Below, one piece after another: positions 1 to 5,996 of a stretch of DNA of 12,008 bases (positions within the stretch are counted from its first letter, which is position 1; the number at the start of each line of letters is the position of its first letter). The translations under genes and the position numbers were made by a program. The stretch spans positions 1-12,008 of the forward strand of contig CBCXVS010000238.1 in NCBI GenBank assembly GCA_965178525.1, written 5' to 3'. Below the pieces are notes generated by a model, which had not been told where the DNA came from, did no database searches, and worked only from the letters and a program-made list of their open reading frames with translations. Source of the stretch: CBCXVS01 sp965178525. GTDB lineage: Bacteria; Tectomicrobia; Entotheonellia; Entotheonellales; Entotheonellaceae.

Positions 1-160
1 ATGAAGGCCCTCATCATGACAGGAGAGTCGGTCTCAGGCAATCGGCGTAACTGCTTCATCAAGAAAGGAGTTGGCTTAACTTAAGGCCATTCCCGTCAAC
101 CCCTGTATTATGATGGCATTTAGGGTCAAAGGACAATACGAAACATGAGAGGCGGCGTTG

Positions 161-493
161 ATGAAGATTCTCATTTGTCTGGATTGCGACGGCACGCTTT
201 TTACCACTGAATCCTTGATACCACCGGTGCGCGTCTCGCAAAAGCCTGTTCCCTTGTCTCGCCTGGACGAACTTGAAGCGGCTGGTGTTCAATTCGTGCT
301 CGTCTCGCCGAGTTCGGCATGCGACGGCTTGCCCTATCCGCGGATCCTACACCCGGACCGCGCCCAAGCCCTGCGCGATGCGGCGGCACGCTATCCCTCG
401 GATCTCTATGTCTATCTGAGCGATAATGTCGGCGACGACGGCGTCTCGCGGCAAGCGGGATTTTCCTATATTCACCCGGATAACTTTAGGTGA
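161..493 (+). CDS. Small HAD-like hydrolase domain protein
   Basis: A short protein of about 110 residues. It opens with a hydrophobic strand followed by DCDGTLF (residues 8-14), the HAD motif I pattern with the nucleophile and acid aspartates. A second strand ending in VLVSPSS (about residues 46-52) fits motif II. The end, YLSDNVGDDGVSRQAGF, fits motif IV and the loop after it. No clear motif III lysine and no cap domain are visible, so this is a minimal capless form of the fold. I do not know its substrate. The ATG at 161 is chosen over the TTG at 158 because GAGAGG at 147-152 lies 8 bases upstream. It ends at a TGA and converges on the minus-strand gene ending at 612. Family assignment is from motifs only; catalytic activity is not certain. 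Confidence 0.65.
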   Translation: MKILICLDCDGTLFTTESLIPPVRVSQKPVPLSRLDELEAAGVQFVLVSPSSACDGLPYPRILHPDRAQALRDAAARYPSDLYVYLSDNVGDDGVSRQAGFSYIHPDNFR

Positions 494-611
494 TACCGGC
501 TTTAAGCGGAAACCGGCGCCGTGACAAACCGCGGCAATACGTCTTGCCCAACAAGGTGATGTGGAGTCCTACCTGGCGGACCATCTCGGATTCGTCTTGG
601 GATCGCACTCG

Positions 612-1265
612 TTATCGGCCCGCCGCCGCCACGACTGCCATCATTTTTTCCACGGCCTCCGCTTCATCGCCGGCACCAACCAGGGTTTTGACGCCATTCA
701 CCACGGTCGTGGGCACATCATCCACTTGATGCCGGATCGCCACATAGGGAAAGAGGTTCACCATAATCACGTCCGTTGACACCCAATCACTCGCGATCGC
801 CAAACGTGTCGCCAGCGTCACGGCCGACGTGCAGCTCAGTCATGTTGGTAAGACAATCACCTCCAGGCGCATGGGCTGGGTGAGTTGCTGAAGTTGCGCC
901 GTTGTCTCCGGACGCAAATCCGGCGAACCGGCCGCCACGTCTTTGAGTGCGCCGAGGAAGGTCGCGAGTTCATCCCCATCCGGCGCTCCGTAATAGCGAA
1001 TGCCGTTATCCTTCTCGCCATAAAGTGCAATAGCTGGCGTGCGGTCGATGCCCACTTGCGCTTCGCGCTCGGCGTCCCAACGCCCCACATGTGGGTGCAG
1101 GGCAACGTGTTTCGAATGGCGTTCAATCTCTTGCAGCAGGCGTTGCTCGGCATGGGTGTACCAACTGTCCACGTTGGACGTGTAGTAGTGCATCGTCACC
1201 GAGCCTGCAAGGTCCTGTAAGGCGTCACGGATCATCGTCGTGTCGATGGCATATTCCTGCTTCAT
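612..1265 (-). CDS. Selenocysteine-containing glutaredoxin-like protein disulfide oxidoreductase (UxxC)
   Basis: About 217 residues forming two tandem thioredoxin folds, as in the glutaredoxin-like/PDO family. The N-terminal fold (about residues 1-115) has lost its CxxC: YTSNVDSWYTHAEQ stands in its place. It keeps the family cis-proline site (DRTPAIAL) and a GIRYYGAPDGDELATFL block. The C-terminal fold starts MRLEVIVLPT. An in-frame TGA at 842-840 (codon 142) follows, then LSC, giving x-x-T-U-L-S-C where relatives have T-C-P-Y-C. The frame then stays open with fold-specific sequence, including the cis-proline motif DDVPTTVVNG, to a TAA at 614-612. A TGA exactly at the catalytic Cys, the kept resolving Cys (145) and a hairpin at the right distance argue for selenocysteine rather than a nonsense mutation. 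Start: ATG at 1265, with AGGGAGAG just upstream; an in-frame TTG at 1289 is less likely. Expected role: cytoplasmic thiol-disulfide exchange, possibly feeding electrons to a peroxidase. The partner is unknown. Confidence 0.85.
808..828 (-). promoter_or_regulatory. Candidate bacterial SECIS hairpin
   Basis: Read on the minus strand, GUC-(G)-GCC pairs with GGC-GAC around the 8-nt loop GUGACGCU. That is three pairs, one bulged base on the 5' side, three pairs, then a loop opening with GU. The loop begins 18 nt after the TGA at 840-842. As I recall, the E. coli fdhF SECIS has the same three-bulge-three layout with its loop also 18 nt after UGA, and SelB reads a bulged U plus G and U in the loop. 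Here the bulge is G instead of U. The fold was found by eye; no energy was computed. Confidence 0.6.
840..842 (-). other. In-frame TGA read as selenocysteine
   Basis: This TGA replaces the first cysteine codon of the CxxC site in the C-terminal thioredoxin fold of the gene at 612-1265. A standard gene caller would end the protein here and call the rest as a separate 69-residue ORF starting at 821. The two pieces are in the same frame, seven codons apart, and together make one full-length family member. TGC to TGA is a one-base change, so a plain nonsense mutation is the main alternative. Confidence 0.8.
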
Positions 1266-1341
1266 GGTCTCTCCCTTGTCGCATCCCAAATACGCGTCGA
1301 TGAGCTGGTCAGAGTCTAACCGGGCGCGCTTGGAAGAACCA

Positions 1342-1356
1342 TTCAGTATTTCTGAA
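1342..1356. promoter_or_regulatory. LysR-type binding box in the divergent promoter region
   Basis: TTCAGTATTTCTGAA is a perfect inverted repeat (TTCAG/CTGAA, 5-bp spacer) and contains the T-N11-A pattern typical of LysR-family operators. It lies between the divergently oriented seleno-oxidoreductase gene (start 1265) and the LysR-type gene (start 1431), the usual place for an autoregulatory site that also controls the divergent gene. I did not find convincing -35/-10 pairs for either gene. Confidence 0.45.
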
Positions 1357-1430
1357 GCGCGTGTTCAGCAGAAGCTTATGGGCTGCACCGGCTATTTCTG
1401 GTAATCTGTCATGAGCAGGAGGTCAGCGAT

Positions 1431-1522
1431 ATGGAATTGCATCATTTGCGGATTTTCGTGATTGTGGCCGAGGAACAGAATCTCACCAAAGGGGCTCGGC
1501 GTCTGTATATGACCCCGCCGGC
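1431..1522 (+). pseudogene. LysR-type transcriptional regulator, N-terminal fragment cut by group II intron
   Basis: The first 30 codons encode MELHHLRIFVIVAEEQNLTK and then GARRLYMTPPA. This is the characteristic start of the winged helix-turn-helix of LysR-type regulators, which normally goes on with the recognition helix (usually L-S-R/Q-x-I). Here the frame runs straight into the reversed 3' end of the group II intron at 1523. AGGAGG at 1417-1422 lies 8 bases before the ATG, so it was a functional start. The sequence beyond the other intron end (3967 onward) does not resume a LysR protein in any frame, so more than a clean intron insertion has happened, or the scaffold is misjoined. Its partner and likely target was the divergent oxidoreductase gene. 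Confidence 0.75.
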
Positions 1523-1681
1523 ATCGGGTAGGGGCATCATGTCGCCATGCCCCCCCCCTCAGAACCGTGCGGGCGACTTTCATCGCACACGGCTCANNNN
1601 NNCCGGCATCGGGTAGGGGCATCATGTCGCCATGCCCCCCCCCTCAGAACCGTGCGGGCGACTTTCATCGCACACGGCTCA
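1518..1681. repeat. 79-bp exact direct repeat flanking a 6-N assembly gap
   Basis: Positions 1518-1596 and 1603-1681 are identical over 79 bp, including a 9-C run, with NNNNNN at 1597-1602 between them. The unit covers the last 74 bases of the intron and 5 bases of flank (CCGGC). An exact overlap at the two edges of a gap is what unmerged contig ends look like after scaffolding. A true tandem duplication is less likely. Confidence 0.85.
1647..1680 (-). ncRNA. Group II intron domain V
   Basis: The 34-nt minus-strand hairpin begins GAGCCGUG and ends CACGGUUC. These arms pair over 8 bp plus one U-G pair. A two-base CC bulge follows, then a five-pair upper stem (GCGAU with GUCGC) and a GAAA tetraloop. 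This is the standard catalytic domain V, including the AGC triad near the 5' side, with no damage visible. An identical copy at 1562-1595 lies on the other side of the N gap and is likely an assembly duplicate. Confidence 0.9.
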
Positions 1682-1697
1682 AGCAAACCGGTATCCT

Positions 1698-3386
1698 TCA
1701 TGACTTCCTCCGGTGTAGGTGTTGATCGCAGTACCGATGCACCAGCGCCAGGTTCGATACGGCGTCCTCTCCGCCCTTTGATTTTGGGATGACGTGGTGG
1801 ACATGGAGTTCCTCCCCGTTGTGGAGGCTGTCCTGGCCGTGCGGGCATGGCCCGCTCTGCCGCCGCGCCAGTTCCCGTTGGCGCGGGGTGGGGAGCAGGT
1901 CCGCTTTTCTTTCCGCGCGCTGTTGCCACTAGGCGCCTCGGTCCGGATCATCCGGCGATGCGTCGTGCACGACCATGATGTGCCCTCGGATGGGTGGCCA
2001 CGAGAGTTGGGGGAGAGGGTTTGCCGTTTCTGGGTCGCCAAATACCCACTGGTCGTTTCTTCCCTTTCGGAACGTACCGCAGTATTGCTTTCTCATCCAT
2101 TTCCACGGTTTGCTGGGAGGGGTCCGTTTGCACCACCTCACGTCTCGGTGCTACCTCCAGTGGTCGATCTCCTTAAATGCCTCGCTTGCGGCATTGGTCT
2201 TAAAATAGTTCCCCCACCCATTCAGGATCGGCCTGAGCTGCTCGATCACCGCCTCGGCCTTGTGTCCGACTCGCGTCGTCCATTCTCGCTTTAGTCGGGG
2301 CTTGCGGCTCTTTACCGATTCCTTACTGGGCTGAAGCAGCAGTTTGTCTCCCGTTCTCGTCTGCGATACGGGGTAGGGGCCAACGTTGAACCCCAGGAAG
2401 TCCAAGCCCTCCGTGAGGTGTCGCATGGGTGTCTTCTCTGTTGAGCGTGCCAACCCTCTTTCCGCCCGCCACTGCGCCACCTGCGCTCGGGCCGCTTCCG
2501 CGTCTGCCTGTGTTTCTGTGAAGATGCAGAAGTCGTCCGCGTATCGGACCAGGGCTCGTCCACCTCATACCCTCTCGGCGTCATTGCCTTTGTGCTACTT
2601 TTGCTATCTGACGCCTACCGCCCCTTCCATGCCGTGGAGGGCGATATTCGCCAGCAGTGGGCTGATGACCCCGCCTTGTGCCGCGCCTTCTTCCACCGCT
2701 TCAAATAGCCCTTGATTGACCACTCCTGCCTCCAGCCATGCCTTGATGAGGTTTTGCGCCGGGAACCCCACGGCGGCGGCTAGGATGGTTTCGTGTCGGA
2801 TGTGATCACATGCGCCTTTGATGTCCGCATCCAAACCCCACTTCCTCTTCTTCTTTGGACTGGTGATGTTATAGATGCGCTGCCTGGCGTCCTGGCATCC
2901 CCGTCCGGGTCTGAACCCAGATGAGCCGGGCGCAAAGCGGGCCTCCCATTCGGGTTCTAACGCCTTTTTCACCACGGCCGGTATCCTCCGCTCCAGCATG
3001 CTGGGAAGGCCTAGAGGTCGCGTCTTGCCATGCGCCTTGGGAAGGGTGACCCGTCGCAGCGGCTGCGCCTGCCAGGGCTGCTAGGTCGCTCACGCCCGCA
3101 CCAGTTCCGTTCTGGCTTTCGGTGTTTTGGCAACCACTTGGGCTACACCATGAGTTTCCCGACCCTTGTTGATCTGCGTCACCTTCCAAACCCTGAGTTC
3201 TCGGTTGGCTCTGCTTCGCCACATGAGTCGTTGTAGAGAGCGCAATTTCTTGTGATCTCCCTGTCGTGATGCCCGATAGAGCCGTTGTCTCAGGTTACGC
3301 ACCCATTTCCGGTTGCGCCTCCAGTTAATGGATTGCCATCCGTCGATTGGCGTTTTGGCTCTGGTCATCTCAGTTTCCTGAAACAT
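1698..3386 (-). pseudogene. ltrA: Group II intron-encoded protein: reverse transcriptase-maturase-HNH endonuclease
   Basis: About 562 codons, a normal family length, starting at ATG 3386 after GGAGGTGGAGGG. In order: an N-terminal RT0-like part (WRRNRKWVRNLRQRLYRAS), PLRRV and RPLGLPSM, SSGFRPGRGCQDA, LDADIKGACDHI, QGGVISPLLANIALHG, the catalytic VRYADDF (about 2535-2549), and FDFLGF-like LDFLGFNVGPYP. A maturase domain X follows (LNGWGNYFKTN) with a PSKPWKWMRKQY segment. Last is an HNH domain (ELHVHHVIPKSKGGEDAVSN, then LVHRYCDQHLH). All parts lie in one frame without an indel, but seven stops interrupt it: TGA 3092-3090, TAG 3083-3081, TAG 2606-2604, TAG 2597-2595, TGA 2567-2565, TAG 2153-2151 and TAG 1931-1929. 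The natural end is TGA 1700-1698. The first cysteine pair of the HNH part also looks incomplete. Confidence 0.85.
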
Positions 3387-4015
3387 CGACCCTCCACCTC
3401 CATAAGTAACGATTACATCGTTCGATGGTCGCTTCACCTGCTGCGCGTCAGCACCCTTGCAGGTTGGGGATTGCCCTATCCAGCCGGTTGTGATTTCCCG
3501 TTGCCTTTCGGCTGCTGGCTTTCGCTTCTCGCAGCATCTTGTGCCGCTTGGGAGTTGGCCCTTCCTTGCGGTGGGGTTGCTGGATTTCCAGACCCTGACG
3601 GGGGTTCCCTGTTCCGCACAACTGAGGTGCGACTGACTTCGACGCCTTCTGTGCACCGAGACCTGTGGTGGGTCCACGGGGTCCTCAGCATCCCCCTTGC
3701 ACATTGGTCTATTGCCACCGTCTGATCTACATTGCCGTGGTTGTGGGTTGCGATGCTTCTCACAAAGGTTCGCTCTCGTTCGCCGTATCAGTCTTCGCCT
3801 CGCCCGGGTTCGGGGGGTAGCTTCCTTTCCCTTTAGGGCTTTTCCCCTCAGCTTCACACCCCGCCGGCAGCCGCGACGCATGTGAGGGTGGCGATAGGTC
3901 CGCACACGGACCTGCATTTCCTTCAACTGGTTCAAACCACTTAAGTTAGGCGTCTTCAGGTCGCACGCCCTGGTTCCCAAATGAAAGAAACCTTGAATAT
4001 AAGCTTAGACAAGGT

Positions 4016-4288
4016 ATGATCAACTTTCTGAAATTTGCGGATGAAGTACATAAAGATTTAGAAGTCCAATATAATGATCATGCTCATGATTCCATACAGA
4101 TACCGTTGGATGCGGTATGGATTATCCATCCGCCAGTAGAGCATGTCACTGAATATTGGTATCATGACGGTTTTCTTAAACCGCCAAGAGAGTCCCCGGT
4201 TATCATACAGATTCAACGGATCGTACTCGTCAGGATCACGCCGATGCCCTATAACAAACTGCCTCAGCTACTGGAGAGGAGACGCTGA
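4016..4288 (+). CDS. Hypothetical protein, possibly truncated
   Basis: About 90 residues starting MINFLKFADEVHKDLEVQYN, with a central aromatic and His-rich part (VTEYWYHDGFLKPP). I do not recognise the family. The frame is open back to the intron boundary at 3967, so the original start may have been lost, and no good ribosome site precedes the ATG at 4016. Its AT-rich codon use differs from the GC-rich genes at either end of the window but matches the genes at 4882-6977. The last codons (LLERRR) run straight into a permease gene fragment, so the 3' end may also be a junction. It may be a remnant and not a working gene. Confidence 0.35.
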   Translation: MINFLKFADEVHKDLEVQYNDHAHDSIQIPLDAVWIIHPPVEHVTEYWYHDGFLKPPRESPVIIQIQRIVLVRITPMPYNKLPQLLERRR

Positions 4289-4324
4289 GCGTGCTGGGCG
4301 CTATCACGCCGACGGGGTCGCGAT

Positions 4325-4471
4325 CTCTTTGGCTCGGCGCAAAAATTCGCCGAACTGGCGCCCTGGATGCCCATCATGCCGGGGATTGCCATCAGCCTGA
4401 CGGTGTATGGCTTCAATCTGTTCGGCGATGCGATACGGGATGTGCTCGATCCCCGGCTGCGCGGGCAATGA
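4325..4471 (+). pseudogene. 3' end of an Opp/Dpp-type ABC transporter permease
   Basis: The last 48 codons read FAELAPWMPIMPGIAISLTV followed by YGFNLFGDAIRDVLDPRLRG and a stop. This closely follows the conserved C-terminus of DppC/OppC permeases (APW-x-x-x-PG-x-AI, then N-LGD-x-LRD-x-LDPRLRG). Only the tail is present: the transmembrane body and the EAA loop are missing. In the 30 bases upstream (about 4290-4324) another frame reads LGAI-x-x-x-G, which resembles the preceding WGA-x-x-x-x-GR region, so a frameshift probably lies there as well. It is a remnant of a nutrient or peptide importer operon and not functional. Confidence 0.75.
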
Positions 4472-4472
4472 T

Positions 4473-4559
4473 AACGGTTTGGGACGTTTCCCGAAAGGAT
4501 GCTATGAGGTATTGCCCCTGGAACAAGCCCTGGCGGAAATCGAAACAGACCGACCATGA
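4473..4559 (+). pseudogene. C-terminal fragment of a type II antitoxin
   Basis: The frame ending at TGA 4557-4559 reads GRFPKGCYEVLPLEQALAEI followed by ETDRP. Its stop overlaps the start codon of a RelE-like toxin fragment (ATGA, 4556-4559), the normal coupling of antitoxin and toxin genes. The N-terminal DNA-binding part is missing; upstream sequence is the permease tail. The call rests mainly on position next to the toxin; the family (Phd- or RelB-like) cannot be decided from this tail. Confidence 0.45.
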
Positions 4560-4672
4560 CGTACACGATTGTGATCCTGCGCCGTGCACAAAGAGAGTTG
4601 CAGCGTCTACCTCATGAGGACTGTGAACGTGTACTAGGCTGTCCAAAAAGGTCTTGCAGCGTCCCGTTTTGA
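4556..4672 (+). pseudogene. Truncated RelE/ParE-family toxin
   Basis: The protein begins MTYTIVILRRAQRELQRLPH, then EDCERV. This is the typical first beta-strand and two helices of RelE/ParE mRNA interferases (Y-x-I-x-x-x-x-x-A-x-R-x-L-x-x-L-P). Family members have about 90-100 residues; here similarity stops after about 26 residues, at about 4633. The frame then passes into an unrelated sequence beginning AGGCTGTCCAAAAAGG and ends at codon 39. The central strands and catalytic residues are absent, so no toxin activity is expected. Confidence 0.65.
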
Positions 4673-4856
4673 TGCCCGGAATTTGGACCTCGTAGGGTGG
4701 GCCACCATTTGACCCCATCGGAGCGCGGAGCCCAGATGAGTATGCCCGTGGACAGGCAGAAAAAGATGCTTTAGACTCCATATCCGGCAACACTGTCATA
4801 GGATCAGAGCGGGAAATCCGCATGGATATAGGCTAACGTCATCATATCTCGTATCT
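4636..4856. other. Non-coding stretch with possible IS-end sequence
   Basis: AGGCTGTCCAAAAAGGTC at 4636-4653 abruptly replaces the RelE-like coding sequence and resembles the outer ends of several transposable elements. I could not find a matching inverted copy in the window and see no transposase reading frame. The rest of the stretch up to the next gene shows no recognisable gene; a minus-strand ORF across it looks like chance coding. Treated as the scar of an insertion. Confidence 0.3.
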
Positions 4857-4881
4857 GTGAAAAACTTTCGGGAGGAAATAG

Positions 4882-5993
4882 ATGAGAGACAAAAATATAC
4901 TCAGATTATTTCTGATCACAGTACTTGTTGGTTTATGTTTACCATTGGGATCTTTTTCACATCTATACGCCCAAGAGTCGATGCGTCTGGAAGAGCTATA
5001 TCCACAGTATGGACAATCAGGGAACGGATAAAACTGACGTTATGGACCGAAGCCATTACAGCGATAGATCGCCTAAACGCAGTGATCCTTAAAGGACCCG
5101 GCATCGAAAGGGAATTAAAATTCCGCTACAAGTTCAAGCGCTCTCCGAGTAGGCAACCGCCTGAGGTGATGGAGGTGTGGGTTCAGTTGCCTTTTGTGCC
5201 AAATTTTGGTCAGCCTCATCAGATTGAATTTTGGGTCACAATGTCAGAGTCAGACGAGGGTTACCGATTGTACGCCCCCTTTACGGTACAGGCTCCTGTT
5301 CCTCGTCGAGAACCACAACAGGAAACGGCCCGGAGGCCCTCCACAGACTATCATCGTATCACAGTGCAACCGGATATAGGGCAAGCAGGGGAATGGATAA
5401 AACTGACGTTAAGGGGGAAACGCGTTGGAGGATGGATAGATAGCCTAGCAGAGGTGACATTTCTAGGACGCAATAACACGCAAGCAAAGGCATTATCACA
5501 CCGCATTAGACGGCTGGGTAATCCGATGGAGGTGGATGTTCAATTGCCGAATTTTGGTCGGGCTCAGGAGATTCAATTTCGGTTCACAGGGGGAAACAGG
5601 GAGACATGGGTGTTGTACGCCCCCTTCAGGGTTAGGGTCGTACAGGCTCCTGTTCCTCTACCTCGTCCACCTAATCCATTCATACCGCCTCAGGTGTGGA
5701 TTCTTGCTGCGGTCTTATTCGCGGCGGTTCTGGGAGGATCATTACTAAGAAGAAAGAAGCGTTCCCAAAAAAAGGGACGGGAAGCAAACGTGTCCCCGTC
5801 TGTACCGAGCGTTCGATTCGAATCCAAAATAGATCCGACAGGGGTTCAGCAAATCAACCCAGGTTCAGGTGTTACTTTCGATGTTGAGCTCTGTCTGAAG
5901 GCACCCGGATCAGGACAACAAACGATTACCGGAGAAGAACTCTGGTCCAGCAAGAAACGACAGCATCACAGGGATAGGATCAAGAAAGGATAA
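4882..5993 (+). CDS. Secreted/membrane-anchored protein with two Ig-like repeats; one-base frameshift
   Basis: The start is ATG 4882 with GGAGG 6 bases upstream. It encodes a classic signal peptide (MRDKNILRLFLITVLVGLCL, then PLGSFSHLYAQ) in frame 1. That frame meets a TAA at 5029-5031, while the rest of the protein continues in frame 3. Comparing the two internal repeats shows the cause: repeat 2 has CAGGGGAATGGATAAAACTG at about 5387-5406, repeat 1 has CAGGGAACGGATAAAACTG at about 5019, one G short. Adding it joins signal peptide and body into about 370 residues. Two repeats of about 95 residues follow (5005-5312 and 5376-5664), both with WIKLTL or RIKLTL, an (I/F)NFG-(Q/R)-x-(H/Q)-(Q/E)-I-x-F element and LYAPF. 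Next come a Pro-rich linker (VPLPRPPNPFIPP), a membrane span (VWILAAVLFAAVLGGSLL) with a basic stop-transfer RRKKR, and a cytoplasmic tail. Function unknown. A polymer-run sequencing error is as likely as true inactivation. Confidence 0.7.
5005..5664 (+). repeat. Two diverged tandem copies of a ~95-codon repeat
   Basis: Copy 1 is about 5005-5312 and copy 2 about 5376-5664. Several blocks are still close at the DNA level: GGATAAAACTGACGTTA in both, AATTTTGGTC-x-GGCTCA against AATTTTGGTCAGCCTCA, GTACGCCCCCTT in both, and GTACAGGCTCCTGTTCCTC in both. The match covers third codon positions as well, which suggests a fairly recent duplication within the gene. Confidence 0.75.
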
Positions 5994-5996
5994 CCG

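Larger units (their letters stand above)
1523..3966 (-). mobile_element. Group II intron (decayed) with RT-maturase-HNH ORF
   Basis: On the minus strand the element starts GTGCGACC at 3966, the group II 5' consensus. It ends with a domain VI-like stem (GGGGCAT...ATGCCCC) followed by CTACCCGAT at 1523, an AY-type 3' end. Domain V lies just before it. About 580 nt of non-coding RNA domains (3387-3966) precede the internal ORF, the usual organisation. The real length is about 85 bases less than the coordinates suggest, because of the N gap and duplicated 79 bp at 1518-1681. The element sits antisense in the LysR-type gene. The encoded protein has seven premature stops, so the copy is probably immobile by itself, although its ribozyme core may still splice with help in trans. 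Confidence 0.85.

Noticed and set aside
1..84. Short frame MKALIMTGESVSG... ending TAA at the left edge
   Set aside because: Only 27 codons, no recognisable motif and no upstream sequence; it could be the end of an outside gene or chance.
490..611. Possible terminator hairpin between the convergent genes (CCGG repeats near 495-515)
   Set aside because: The arms are only four bases, with no following T run on either strand.
840..842. TGA in the oxidoreductase as tryptophan or simple nonsense
   Set aside because: TGA is used as a normal terminator by the peroxidase, kinase, regulator and intron protein, so it is not tryptophan. Its exact place at the catalytic Cys plus the hairpin favours Sec over random nonsense, though nonsense is not excluded.
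3090..3980. 296-residue minus-strand ORF upstream of and overlapping the intron protein start
   Set aside because: Only the part after ATG 3386 is protein-like. The earlier part is very rich in Arg, Pro and Gly and covers the intron RNA domains; no ribosome site supports a start near 3980.
4413..4823. 136-residue minus-strand ORF over the toxin fragment
   Set aside because: No family features; it is antisense to the recognisable permease, antitoxin and toxin fragments.
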